64,000 bases of DNA, taken from positions 329,723 to 393,722 of the forward strand of contig JAMWFC010000125.1 in the NCBI GenBank assembly GCA_027475525.1, read 5' to 3'. This stretch comes from Macrolepiota albuminosa (lineage: Eukaryota; Basidiomycota; Agaricomycetes; Agaricales; Agaricaceae). This document shows positions 21,948 through 32,289 of the stretch, in pieces (the first letter of the stretch is position 1; each line of letters begins with the position of its first letter). The notes below the pieces were generated by a model. That model ran no database searches. It was not told the DNA's origin and saw only the letters and a list, made by a program, of their open reading frames with translations. The position numbers and the translations under genes were made by a program.

Positions 21948-22383
21948 TGTAAGGGTGACCTCTAGAGGCGGTGGCTTAGTCACACAGCTGGCAGAGGGAG
22001 ATCCAAAGAGAACAAGTCTAGGGATTCCCTATGCCAGGTTGGACACTTCTGGGGCCTCTGAAGCATGGGAAACAACTGTACAGTACAACAAAACCTTAAA
22101 AACTCAAAAATTGCCTACACAAACAATTGCACAAATAAGGGGCAAACTCTGGCAAACTCTGGCTTATGTAAGTGGTCTGGAAGCAGTGCTGAAGAGCCCA
22201 CACTTGTCTGAATAGTAGCTAAAGAATTAGAGCATCTCAAGAGCTGAGAAGAGTACTGACAGATAGTGTTAAAAGAATAGAAACAGTAAAAATGAAATAA
22301 TGTCAGAAGAAATAAAAGAATGAATGAAGAGAGAATAAAGAGATAAGGAGTGAGAAAAGGAGGAAATGAGGAGTCCCTTGACA
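21948..22383 (+). repeat. solo-LTR-like dispersed repeat, copy 1 (436 bp)
   Basis: Begins TGTAAGGGTGACCTCTAG and ends GTCCCTTGACA, so it has TG...CA ends. A second copy, with the same orientation and ends, lies at 51783-52301. It cuts gag of copy Q. Clear target duplications are not visible. It is probably a solo LTR from an element whose body is not in the window. Strand is arbitrary. Confidence 0.6.
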
Positions 22384-22423
22384 GTGATTTAGGTCTTGAT
22401 TTTGCATGTGCTGATAGACAACC

Positions 22424-22596
22424 TGTAACTATTGGTTATGAGCTGGAACGATCTTGTGTGTATCACACAGTGCTGAATCAGACCGCAGTATCGGATTGAC
22501 TAGAACTAGAGTGAATACAAGATGTTACCTTATGTAATACTCTAATGGATATCTATAGCGTCGTTGATGCTAGTACAAGTGTGACATTCTGTTACA
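22424..22596 (-). repeat. 3' LTR of copy P (173 bp)
   Basis: On the minus strand it starts TGTAACAGAATG and ends ATAGTTACA, preceded by the polypurine tract at 22597-22611. It is a close relative of the LTR at 57021-57184 of copy R3. It represents a second LTR subtype of family 1. Confidence 0.8.
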
Positions 22597-22611
22597 TACC
22601 CCCCAATGAGA
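22597..22611 (-). other. polypurine tract of copy P
   Basis: Minus strand CTCATTGGGGGGTA directly before the LTR start. It places the accessory ORF of P immediately upstream of a 3' LTR, as in copies M and S. Confidence 0.8.
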
Positions 22612-22884
22612 CTGAACACTCAGTCTTAGAAAAAGGGGTAGAAGTGAAAACAAAATATGCACAGTAGTGCAAGCATCAGTCAGAGACACATATTGTGTCG
22701 CAGGAGATGGTTAGTACTTGAGCTTGAAATATCTGAGTGTGCCAGTGCACATACAATACAAGCAGCAGAAAAGGACAGTAAAATTGAAAGTACAAAAAAA
22801 TATGTATACACACTACACTGGAGTGCGTGTCAGTCTAGAAACGTTGAGTGTATACTCAGAGTTACCTAACAAAATTAAGTGGGT

Positions 22885-25490
22885 CTATGACCCATCCAAT
22901 GAGGCTCCCACAACCACACCTGTCTCTGTCACCATTGACTCCTCCTCTGGTGCAACATTAATCGTGGGAGGAGGAGGCACCGATTCTGTCCTTGGTGGGG
23001 TAGTTGACCCCTCGACTGCAGGCAAATCTACTACCATAGGCTCAGTAAGTGCGATGTTAATTGCAGAAGGCTTGGTGGTGAGCATACCATGCACTGACAT
23101 CTGGTTCAGGAGATTGACCCAATTCAGGTCCATTCCAATGAGGTAGTAGAGGCCATTGGCCTTAGGGTTGACAGGGAGATTGCTCTCCTCATGGTGCTTG
23201 AACATAAGATGATAATGGTCATCTTCCATCATCTCCCACCATCCATACCATTGTGGGATTGCAGAAGGGGTGCCATACATGGAGAGGCGCTCCATGTGCT
23301 CATCATTGATCTGCTTAAAGATGTCTATAGACATCATGGGGGAGTGGAACTGCTGTTCCAGGAAGACCACACTGTAAGTGTAGGCATGGTCCACCCAGTC
23401 CAGCAGAATCTGGTTGTGTAGGAAGACGCATAATGTGTTGTCATTGGAGAAGTTCCATGCCTGCTCATCAAGCCTGTGAACTTGATGAATATTGAGCTTT
23501 GGCCCACGTTGGGGCTCAAACGGTTGCTCAGGAAACATGGCATCATATGAGGCAATTGCCTCATGATACAGCCCTGGCCAGGCCATGACAAGAGTCATGT
23601 GCCAAACAATCACAGGTTTGGCTGCGCTATTAGCGCAGAGAGCTCGACATAATGCAAACCTGAAGAGGGTTCGCCAGTGCATATGGTAGGCGTGGTCCAC
23701 CACAATGCCCTGATAGGTGTTTTCCAACTCGGGACAACCAAAGATCAGTGTGTACTGTGCCAGCTGATCCAAGTCAAATGGTGTGGCTGGATCTTGAGCA
23801 TGCATTACGTGCAGCACCGTGAAACCATCTTCTTTCATGTGCAGAAAGCGCCCTGGAATGTGTTGTTGCTCCATAAGAGCAAGGTCATCAGGGCCCTGCA
23901 TTGGGTTGATAAGGTCCTGGTATTGGGGCTCCTTCATCAGGAGCTGCATGGTCTGGTTGTGCAGAGCCTTAACTGTTTGGTGTGCAAATATCTGAAGCTC
24001 CATGATCAACATATAGGCAACAATTCTGTTGCGACGCAGGACGTGAATGTTCATATAATATTTGTAGAGCCAGTCCAGCTCTCACAGAGTGCGGAAAAGA
24101 CCGTGCAGGGCATGCTTGTACATAATCGTACCCAGGATGTGGGCATGCTGGCCAGAGGCATACTCATATGATGCCACTCTATTGGCATCAGCTCCCATCA
24201 GCACCATATTCATGGCATACAAATAGTAAGTGCAGTGGCTGAGTGCTCCTCTGAAGCACAAATTCATTCGCTCAATATTGAGCAGCCCCCACACTTTCAC
24301 CCCCAAGCCATTGGGGATTCTCCCTGAGAACTCATTCTCGGCCCTATATTTCAGGGCCTGCAACTCCTTGGCATGGTTTGCCTTCTTCTTTGCAATGTGC
24401 TTATTGCACGATACTTGTTGGAATTGGTCCACTGCTGATTCCCCCTCCTCTCTATCCTTCTCCTGCTCTGAGCTTAACTCTCCATAGTCGCTTTTGTTGG
24501 ACAAGGATGCAACTGGTGCTTTGCCTTTTCCAGGCATGGGTTTCCCTCTCAAGGTCACCACCAGACCATCATGTTGTTCTGGTGTGTGGGGGTCTGGGGT
24601 CAAGACAACTACAGGGTACTGTTCTGGCAGGGCTGGTACAAACACTGACAGCATGAAAAGCATCTAGACTTCTCCCGCTCATGTGGGAATGCCAGCAGAG
24701 AAGGCTATAACCTCCAATTTGGAGGCATTAAGAGACAGCTTGTGGCCACGATGCTGATGAAATAGCCTCAACTTTGCCAGGGCAGACAAAACAGTTTGTG
24801 GCTGAGCCACTGGAGGGGCAGGCACATTTTGCGCCAGAGTTCTCCCTTCTGACTCAGCATGGGATGTACTAAGAGTTGGCACCCAAAGCGCTGTGGTAAC
24901 AGTTTTGGACTCCATAGGTGGGGCCCGAGACAGTGCAGTTTTCCATTGGCCCAAGGACAGGTTGGTCAGAGGCTCACTGATGACAGCTAGTGACTCTGAC
25001 TGAGCCTGAGAGGCCATGGTGGGTAGCTGCAAAGACAAAGCAACGGCTAAGCAGGCTGCTCCAGGCATGCTGGTCGCACTGCCAATGGCATTCTAGCCCC
25101 TGTAGGCTCGACTGGTCAGATGGGCTGATATCTAGCCCTCTTGACCTCAGCAGTCAGTTCCTCAATAGATGACACTTTGCACTTAGATGTGCGATCAATC
25201 TGTTCCAGCACTGATACACACTGCCTCTTCATCAGCTCGATCTGGTCGAGCAACCCCTCCATGATGACAACAGCCAAACTGTCCTGCAGAAAGGCTGCAG
25301 TTGCAGGGACTGGCTGAGGAGTGCGTCTGGCACTGCTGAGTCCTGTGCTTGTAGTGCAGATTCCATATATGGCTCTACCATGGGCCAATGCACCCATGGT
25401 ACAGATAGCAATCCTGTCACTGCATCTGCATACATCGGAATCAATGCATGTGATATAGAAGCAGTTCTTTGCGGCCTGGATAGGCCACGT
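22885..25490 (-). pseudogene. family-1 accessory protein ORF, copy P
   Basis: The stretch from 25068 to 22885 is one frame broken by two stops, including a TGA at about 24082 where relatives favour Arg; one frameshift separates an N-terminal piece (25397-25116). Blocks match copy M in order: ATAAFLQDSLAVVIMEGLLDQI, a KSDYGELSS acidic stretch, SGRIPNGLGVKVW, YYMNIHVLRRN, AWPGLYHEAIASYD, LDWVDHAYTYSVVFLE, RLSMYGTPSAIPQW and GLYYLIGMD. The last 390 codons (24054-22885) are fully open and are the longest intact piece of the C-terminal half. Upstream it is cut at 25497 by the LTR of N. No known domain. Confidence 0.8.
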
Positions 25491-25497
25491 CTGCAGG

Positions 25498-25688
25498 TGT
25501 AACGTAGTAGACTTAGTTAATTAATTAATATACACTTATATTAATTAGTTATTATTACTATACATACATGCTGGCTGCCTTACATAAGGCAGCCAATTTT
25601 ACTGTCATACTCGTAGTACTGGAATCGAATACCGATCTGGTTCTGTTGGTGTGACCGTAAGGCTAACCCTATATTTGACTTTGTTTCA
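25498..25688 (+). repeat. 5' LTR of copy N (191 bp)
   Basis: Begins TGTAACGTAG and ends TTGTTTCA, the same length and nearly the same sequence as the LTR of M but on the opposite strand. It is followed by a T-run and a small hairpin (TTGAACC-TTTCG-GGTTCAA), then by gag, so it is a 5' LTR. Confidence 0.88.
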
Positions 25689-25838
25689 CTTTTTTGAACC
25701 TTTCGGGTTCAATTCTGATACTACGGACAAAGACTATGAGTCTAGACTGATAGCCTAGACTGTGATTGCATTGAACAGTGTATCAACTTCTTTGACGCAC
25801 GCTTCCGGGTAAAACGAGACGTAGCAACACTTGATTGG

Positions 25839-26207
25839 ATGGAGACCAATCAATCTACTGAACCGACACGCGATGGTGAGACCATCGACCAGTCGTTGGC
25901 ATATCCTCAATCTGAGGTGACTGACCCGGGTCATCCCAGGTCAGAATATACAGAGGCCGAGCCTTCCCGGCAGCCTCAGGGAATGCCAGGAGGGACGCAA
26001 TGGAGTGAAGTGTGGCCGACAGCTGCGCCAAGCGGTGCAGCGAGACCAGGGGCAATTGTGGAAGACCTGGAACAGCAGTTTGGCAGGGATCATGAATCTT
26101 TCATGCAGACTGGGAGGTCAGGGCGACAATTCCAGAGCAGGAGTAGTGCTCAGGGACCTATCAAAGGTCGCAGAATAATGTGGTCTGCAATGTCTCAGAC
26201 AATATGA
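25839..26207 (+). pseudogene. gag N-terminus, copy N (truncated)
   Basis: Opens with METNQSTEPTRDGETIDQSL about 150 bp after the LTR. It is hydrophilic and rich in Glu, Gln and Pro, like the start of gag in copies Z and R3, though direct similarity is weak, as usual for gag N-termini. It stops near 26207 where unrelated sequence begins. Position after LTR and leader is the main support. Confidence 0.6.
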
Positions 26208-26363
26208 AACACATGAGCCAATTTTTCCCTCTCCAAAATCAGCAAACGTTGCCCAGAGATCCTCGAGTTTGTTGATGGCCATCAAGGTCTTATCAGAAAT
26301 CTGTATGGCTGTGATTGGTGGAACCACATTGGCCAAGAGGATGTTCAGGTCTTAAGCAATGAA

Positions 26364-27683
26364 ATGCTGGAGCATTGCCTTCCTATACATCAGCAAGGCT
26401 TCCACTCTCTTGAAAGCTTCTTGGCATGCAACTGCCAGCCGTCCATGACATTGTCATCCAATGGATTGGTGTCCATCCCAGCACCAGACAATTTGCTCCA
26501 TGTGTTTGCAGGTAGCAGATCCACCAGAGCTTTAGACAAGTGGCAGTCGCTGGATAGGATGAAACATGTGCCAACGGCCAACGATATGATCCACCTGTTT
26601 GCTGGCAGCAAGTCCATTGCTGCTTCTGTTGTCAGTTCCGTTGCCAGGCCTGTAGATCCTGCTCAGATGGGCCAATTGACAGGCATTGAGTCCCATACCA
26701 ACAGTATTGATGGTGAGCAGCCTCATCCTCAAGACTGCCTCTCTATGGCCCATTTTACCACTCCCCCTGATGTCAACTCTCCCCAATGGCCATCCTTGAC
26801 ACATATCAAACCCTCGAACGCACAACATCCATTCCACCACCTCTACAGTCAGAATAAACCTGGACTGGTGTATGGCCCTACAATGAAAAACTCTTGCGTT
26901 GTGATTCAACTGGCATCCCAACTTCCTTCTGCTCCAGCAGCTTATGTCCGTGGGACATTCAGGAAGCTGGGGGAAACTGAAGACAACCAGGTGGATATCC
27001 CTAATCCATCCATTAGTGACCCTGACTTAGAGGGTATCCCTCCTTTGTTCATTGTGGTAGATGACGAGATGGAAGACAAATCTTTGCCACCTTTGTTCAT
27101 TCCTGTGGAAGAGGAGACAGAAGACAAATCTTTGCCTCCTTTGTTCATTCCTGTGGAAGAGGAGACCAAAGACAATGATTTGCCCTCTTTGTTCATTCCT
27201 GCAGAAGAGGAGATGGATAACAATTCTTTGCCACCTCTATTGATTGTTGGTGAAGGAGCAAAAGGACTAACAGCAATGGAGACCATGGCAGCTAGTGACA
27301 GCAGACAAATGGAAGTCCAGAGCAGCAGATGTATGGCAACCAAGGACAAGGAAAACCTTCTGCCGCTATTTCTTATGACAGCAGAAGAGATGGATGGAGG
27401 CATGGCAGCTGGTGACAAAGAAAATCTTCCACTGCTTTTTGAAGTCCAGAGCAGCAGACAGATGGTGACCAATGACAAAGAAAACCTTCCGCCGCTATTT
27501 CTTGTGACAGTAGAAGAGACAGATGGAGGCATGGCAGCTGATGACAAAGAAAATCTTCCACTGCTTTTTGATGTAACGGCTCTTCAATCCCAGTCTTTCC
27601 CCTTCCAACAATCTCTTTCTCCAACCCTACCTACTGTTAACAATATCCAGGAGTGGGAGGAATATGAGGCACATATGATTTGA
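26364..27683 (+). CDS. unknown acidic repeat protein
   Basis: Open frame of 439 codons from ATG 26364, the longest uninterrupted frame outside the retroelements. I do not recognise it. The N-terminal half has two loose repeats (LLHVFAGSRST and MIHLFAGSKSI). From about residue 230 there are four 16-residue repeats of the type EEETEDKSLPPLFIPV, then a longer alternating repeat with DKENLPPLF, MTAEEMDGGMAAGD and VQSSRQMVTND. The repeats are strongly acidic with short hydrophobic LPPLFI cores, as in low-complexity binding scaffolds. The frame ends at TGA 27681-27683; just past it the same frame continues as REDQRRINKLYQQ up to a possible intron, so the TGA may come from CGA. It lies between the truncated gag of N and repeat R2 and may belong to the element that carries R2. 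Confidence 0.55.
   Translation: MLEHCLPIHQQGFHSLESFLACNCQPSMTLSSNGLVSIPAPDNLLHVFAGSRSTRALDKWQSLDRMKHVPTANDMIHLFAGSKSIAASVVSSVARPVDPAQMGQLTGIESHTNSIDGEQPHPQDCLSMAHFTTPPDVNSPQWPSLTHIKPSNAQHPFHHLYSQNKPGLVYGPTMKNSCVVIQLASQLPSAPAAYVRGTFRKLGETEDNQVDIPNPSISDPDLEGIPPLFIVVDDEMEDKSLPPLFIPVEEETEDKSLPPLFIPVEEETKDNDLPSLFIPAEEEMDNNSLPPLLIVGEGAKGLTAMETMAASDSRQMEVQSSRCMATKDKENLLPLFLMTAEEMDGGMAAGDKENLPLLFEVQSSRQMVTNDKENLPPLFLVTVEETDGGMAADDKENLPLLFDVTALQSQSFPFQQSLSPTLPTVNNIQEWEEYEAHMI
27055..27246 (+). repeat. 48-bp coding tandem repeat, four units
   Basis: Each unit encodes about EEETEDKSLPPLFIPV. The unit is a multiple of three and the copies diverge, so this is a genuine in-frame repeat expansion, unlike the 77-bp duplications. 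Confidence 0.85.
27340..27572 (+). repeat. 129-bp coding tandem repeat, about two units
   Basis: Encodes alternating DKENLP(P/L)LF cores joined by MTAEEMDGGMAAG and EVQSSRQMVTN linkers. In frame, copies diverged. Confidence 0.8.
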
Positions 27684-28063
27684 CGTGAGGATCAGAGAAG
27701 AATTAACAAATTGTATCAACAATGTGAGTGTAATTTGGCACTGGTAATCATAGTTAATTTATTTCAACAGAACAAGAATTTTGCGCTAGAGCAAAACATG
27801 GTCAATGTAGGCCCATTGGCCCTTTCAATCAAGCTGGTTGTACTAATGATGTGTCTGTTGATATGTCAGAGTCATCCTCACCATCTTCATCGTCATGTCT
27901 GATAGCAAACTATGAAGACATCACACTCACCAGACCTCAGGGGCCATATACACTGGATGACTTTGCATTTTTGACAGCAGACTACCTGCTTGATGAGGAT
28001 TTGTTCTATTCAGATGCATTACATCAATCTAATGAAGAGGAGGAATACACATCAGATGAGTAA
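27684..28063 (+). other. possible 3' exon of the acidic repeat gene
   Basis: A donor-like GTGAGT at 27724 and an acceptor TTTCAACAG ending at 27770 bracket a 47-bp candidate intron. Beyond it an open frame ends with SVDMSESSSPSSSS, TLDDFAFLTADYLLDEDLFYSD and EEEEYTSDE, stop at 28061-28063. It is acidic like the upstream gene. A simple splice gives a stop at the junction, so either the splice site is different or the copy is decayed. Confidence 0.35.
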
Positions 28064-28171
28064 TTTAATTCTTAGTTACTATAATTCTTGGCTTTTCCAT
28101 TGGTTATTTTTTGTCAAGGTCCCATTGTGCCGCTGATGAATTCATTATAAATCTGTTTGATCTGTTATCTC

Positions 28172-28236
28172 CAGTTGTGCACTAGAAGAAACATAAACTG
28201 ACAATATTCTGCTAGACCACAGGACATTTTGTAGAT
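28172..28236 (-). repeat. tRNA-like SINE relic (partial)
   Basis: Minus strand TCCTGTGGTCTAGCAGAATATTGTCAG and TTCTAGTGCACAA match the 28405 copy, but a B box is not visible. Confidence 0.35.
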
Positions 28237-28404
28237 TATACATAAATATTGCTCTAGTATTGTGTACTAGGCTACGGCACTGTATTACAGACATTTCAGT
28301 TAGTTTGAACAGGACTCTGGTCCACTAAGATTAACCATCCCATTGTTTTGTTCCATTATGCCACTCTCATGAATGCAAAAAACCACACAGTATTCAATGA
28401 TTAT

Positions 28405-28487
28405 ACAAGGGGGACTTGAATCCTTAAATTGTGCACTAGAAGGAATATAGACTGACAATATTCTGCTAGACCACAGGACATTGTAAA
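28405..28487 (-). repeat. tRNA-like SINE relic
   Basis: Minus strand: TGGTCTAGCAGAATATTG, CTTCTAGTGCACAATTTAAG, then B-box-like GGATTCAAGTCCC. Confidence 0.4.
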
Positions 28488-28644
28488 TAAAATTACAACC
28501 TTACTTTGTTTATCATACTGTGTAGTAATGTAAGGGTGTGTCAATACACCTTAGTAAAAGCCTGGAGTTATGCCTAAGCCCCTATTGACTAGAGCTAGAA
28601 TGGTACTAGTTGACAAGAAAAGGCAAGGCAAGGAGTATAACATG

Positions 28645-28720
28645 GGACTATGGTGTAATGGTAACATGCGATGCAGGTTCAAGTCCTGCTAGTTCTGGTT
28701 TTCCTGAGGTTGTTGGTTCA
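28645..28720 (+). repeat. tRNA-like relic
   Basis: A-box-like TGGTGTAATGG and B-box-like GGTTCAAGTCC only about 18 bases apart, too close for a functional tRNA. Probably a deleted member of the same family. Confidence 0.4.
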
Positions 28721-28782
28721 ATCCTCTGGAAGTGTTACAAGTAAATAACAATTAGTAAAATGAAGTTGAGTCATGTCTAATA

Positions 28783-28863
28783 TGCACTAGCAGGATTCAA
28801 ACCCACCTCTTGTGCACAATATGAAATATTAATGTATTAATATTCCATTGGACCACAGGTCCC
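28783..28863 (-). repeat. tRNA-like SINE relic
   Basis: Minus strand: TGGTCCAATGG, AATATTAATACATTAATATT, then GGTTTGAATCC and CTAGTGCAT. The clearest copy of the family and close to the one at 17249. Confidence 0.5.
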
Positions 28864-28869
28864 TATCAA

Positions 28870-30238
28870 AAATCAGTATAGTGTACATGTAGTGCAAAAA
28901 TACAGCAGTATAAAAAGACACCATTATATGTTATTAAGGTGGACTGTGACATCAGCTGGCTCACATGCTGACATCAGCTATCATTTGCTGGCATGCCAGC
29001 AGACAGTAGACACTCACGCACCCTCTTTCTCCCCAGTGCCATTCTCTCCACTTCTCACACTACCTCACATGCCACCTCCATCCACTACATGCACTCCCTC
29101 CTCCCCCCTGATCTGATGTCTGCTGGCATACCAGCAGACACCCATACTCCTCCCCTTTCCCCTTTCCCTCTTTCTCTCCACTTCCATCTCTCTTCTGCCA
29201 CCCCCCATGCTCTCTGAGATGCCACCCCATGCAGCGGACGCCCACGCACTTCATTTTCTTTTCTCCTGTCCTGATGCTGGACAATGCTGGGAGTTGCCAA
29301 TGGATACCAGCAGATATCCAGTAAATGCTGATGGATGCCAATGGATGCCAGCAGGTCATGACGGCTGCCGATGAACTCTGACAGATGCAAGCTGATGGCC
29401 AGCTAATGGCTGCTGAACTCTTTTGGAAGGTATGCCACCCCCCTTCCACCTCGAAAAATCCATATGGGGACCTGTGGAAATGCAGGTGGGTGTCTGTTCA
29501 CTGTGTTATCCGACCTTTGAATCTATCCATTAGTAACAGACCTGTAGTGCAATGCTTAAATATGTGTTCTGTTGCTGGAGGCTTCTCCAAAGCCAGGAGT
29601 TCAATTTCCCCCCACAGGCATATGGAGAACAGAGTCACCTTTTTTTTTTGGTTCAACCAGCCCCTGTGGACCTGTGTAGGCCTCTGCAGATGTCCGCTGG
29701 TGCCTTGTGCAGGCCTGCATGGGCCTGCGTAGGTTTGAGTCTGTCAACGTATGTTTGCGTGAATGTCCACTGGTGGCTTGCATAGGCCTGCGTAGGTCTG
29801 CAGGGCCCTTTTGTAGACGTATGCTGGCATTGGGGGTGGAAAAAGGAGAGAAGGGAAGGCGCTCAGCCTTGAGTTATTGCAGGGAAGAAGGGAGAGGGGA
29901 GGGAAGTGGGAAACCTTGAGGAGAGTTTATTCATGCCATGACGTCTGCCAATGGAGGAGGTTTTCACTTGTGGGCTGATGCCTGCTGGTGGCTGCTGATG
30001 CACATTGACATCCACTAGTGTCCACTGGCATTTGCTGGGCCTGCATGCACATGTGTGTGCCCGTCTTTTATCGATTCACTGGACCATATCATACAGCACA
30101 TTATGACACATCCACAGCTCTGTATTCTATGGCACTGTAGGCACTGCTTTGCTCCAGTATAGCGGACTTCATCACTGGACACATATGGTATAGCACAAAG
30201 TGAGCTCCTGTACAAGATATGACACATACCATTGTGAT
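28870..30238 (+). repeat. dispersed repeat R2 (about 1.4 kb)
   Basis: Second copy of the repeat at 17626-19113, same orientation. It shares the CCAGCAGACAG start, the GATGCCAATGGATGCCAGCAGG stretch, the tRNA-like unit, the GCCTGCATGGGCCTGCG stretch and the right-hand end GACACATACCATTGTGATG, followed directly by gypsy sequence. It lacks the tRNA-like insert found in R1. Confidence 0.8.
29538..29620 (+). repeat. tRNA-like unit in R2
   Basis: Twin of the 18428 unit, with GACCTGTAGTGCAATGCTT in place of the A box and AGGAGTTCAATTTCCCC in place of the B box. Confidence 0.4.
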
Positions 30239-31785
30239 GCCCTACCCTAGTAGATATCCTGAACAGAACCAAGGAGAAATTACCTCTCTGGCATGAAGTC
30301 AATCATGAAATCAACCTTATTAATGAAAATAAGGTCTATAAGTACCATCTGCCACAATGCCCAATGATGTTACAGCAGCAGCTCAGAGACAAGACCAATT
30401 AGTACTTGAGAGCCAACTGGTGGGAAGCCCAACCAGCATCCCAAGCTGCACTGCTATTGTGCATTCCAAAGAAGGATCGTACTCTGAGGACTGCATTGGA
30501 TGCTTGCCAATGCAATGATAACACAGTAAGGGATGTTACACCACTTCCAGAATCAGGAAGTGATTTGAGAAGATGTGGCAAGAGCCAAGTTCAGGTCAAA
30601 AATTGACCTGACAGACACATATGAGCAAGTGAGAATCTCCTTGCCCAACATACCAAAGACAGTGTTTCCATCAATCATGGAAACATATGTTAGCAACATC
30701 ATGCAGATAGGAGACTGTAATGCTTCTTCAATGTTCCAGAAGTTGATGACCTCTATGTTCTAAGATGTCATAGAAACATTTGTCCATATATATCTGGACA
30801 ATATATTTATATATTCTGATTCAATTGAAGAACATGAACAGCATCTTTGTGGCATCTTTGAGCAACTGAGGTCCAATTTACTGTACCTTAAATGGAAAAA
30901 ATGTGAGCTATATGCAAAGACAGTAGACTGCCTCAGACACAAGATTGACAGTCAGGGTATTCATCCTGACCAGGACAAAATTGATCATATACATGAATGG
31001 TGTGTGCCACAAACTTATAATGATGTCCAACAATTTGTTGGACTGGTAAACTATATTGGCAATTGTCTGCCTAATATAACTATGTATACTGTACCACTAA
31101 TGTCCATTACTCAGAATGGGGCTCCATTTATATGGAGACCTATACAACAGCGCTGCTTTGAGATAATCAAGAGGATCTGCTCAAAGACACCAGTTATTTG
31201 GCCAATAGACTCCAGGCATGATGAGCTGATTTGGCTCATCTGTGATGCCTCAAAGACTGGAGTTGGAGCAATGTATGGCCAGGAAAGTTCCTGGCAGAAT
31301 TGCCATCTAGTATGGTTTATATTGAAGAAGTTCACTTCGGCACAACAGAACTATGTGGTCCATAAACTGGAAATGCTGGCAATACTTGAGGCACTCCTCA
31401 AGTGGGAAGACAACTTGATGGGATACAAGATCCACATTATTATGGACCATAAAGCACTTGAGTTCTTCAAGACTCAGGCAATGCTGTCCCCCTGGCAATG
31501 CTGGTGGATTGATTACATGTCTTGTTACAACTTTGATATTGCATATGTCAAAGGGGAATTGAACAAGGTCCTTGACTGTCTCTCAAGATACTTTGAGAGC
31601 AACAGAGCTGGTGAACACCATGAAACACATGACTATGTCAATGCAGATATTTGTATTGACCCCCAAGGCAATGATCTATCATACCATTGCTACAAAGAAG
31701 TGAAAGAGCATGTGGTGGAGCATTGGGCCATGCAAGCAAACAAACTTTGACAAAGTTGACACTTGCAAGAGTGGCAAAAAGCCTG
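30239..31785 (+). pseudogene. gypsy family-1 RT and RNase H relic, copy G3
   Basis: Opens with DILNRTKEKLPLWHEVNHEI, the residues that directly precede RT in copy Z. RT follows to about 31000. The catalytic box reads YLDN at 30791-30802, so the second Asp is lost (GAC AAT). An open RNase H region from 31004 to 31750 has SKTGVGAMYGQ, NYVVHKLEMLAILEALLKWED and KVLDCLSRY. After EAEQLEQAQ near 31810 the sequence jumps straight to the accessory ORF; integrase and chromodomain are deleted. Confidence 0.85.
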
Positions 31786-32031
31786 AGGCATAGAGGCTGA
31801 GCAACTTGAGCAGGCTCAGCCAAAGGGGACAGACAACCTCCACAGTTTTTTCCACCCTTTTTCCAAATGCCATATTTTCCAGAACAAGCTGGCCATGGAC
31901 AGCAGATGGGGAGATAGGTGATGTGGGGTATGCCTATGCCAATGCAGCAGGTGCAGACCCAGAGTGTAGCACCCATGGATGTGGATGATGATGCGGAGCA
32001 TTAGCCACAAGAAAAGAGTGAGGTAGTGCAA
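31786..32031 (+). pseudogene. accessory ORF N-terminal remnant, copy G3
   Basis: Reads, with two stops, QPPQFFPPFFQMPYFPEQAG then VMWGMPMPMQQVQTQS and MDVDDDAE, matching residues of the P/Q-rich N-terminus of accessory ORF M. It is cut at 32031 by the LTR of copy S in opposite orientation. It confirms that the P/Q region belongs to the same family-1 plus-strand order. Confidence 0.8.
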
Positions 32032-32253
32032 TGTAACAAAGTTACAGTTGAAGTGAGCTCACACAGAATCAGACCAGTCTGGTCTATTAACAATGTAGTA
32101 TCAACAACAAAATAAGCTGCTTGGTAAGCAGCAGGTATCTACGTACTTATAATTATATAAATATTATTATATTATAATAAGTATAATATAATATTCTAAG
32201 TATATAGTAAGTAAAGGCTATGTGGCCAATGCCACATAGCAGACTACGCTACA
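32032..32253 (-). repeat. 3' LTR of copy S (222 bp)
   Basis: On the minus strand it starts TGTAGCGTAGTC and ends CTTTGTTACA, preceded by the polypurine tract at 32254-32268. Its middle (AGCAGCTTATTTTGTTGT and AATAGACC-GTCTGGTCTGATTC) matches the LTR of copy Z, so S and Z belong to one LTR subtype. Confidence 0.85.
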
Positions 32254-32268
32254 CACCCCCCAATTAGA
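32254..32268 (-). other. polypurine tract of copy S
   Basis: Minus strand CTAATTGGGGGGTG immediately before the LTR. Confidence 0.8.
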
Positions 32269-32289
32269 CCAACTACGGTCTTGAAACAC

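Larger units (their letters stand above)
28064..28869. other. gene-free stretch with tRNA-like relics
   Basis: No credible coding frame. It holds four tRNA-like units listed separately and a few motifs shared with 16660-16720 (for example ACCTTACTTTGTTTATC), so the similarity between the R1 and R2 neighbourhoods probably extends leftward. Confidence 0.55.

Noticed and set aside
28645..28720. Functional tRNA gene
   Set aside because: A and B boxes are too close to leave room for an anticodon arm.
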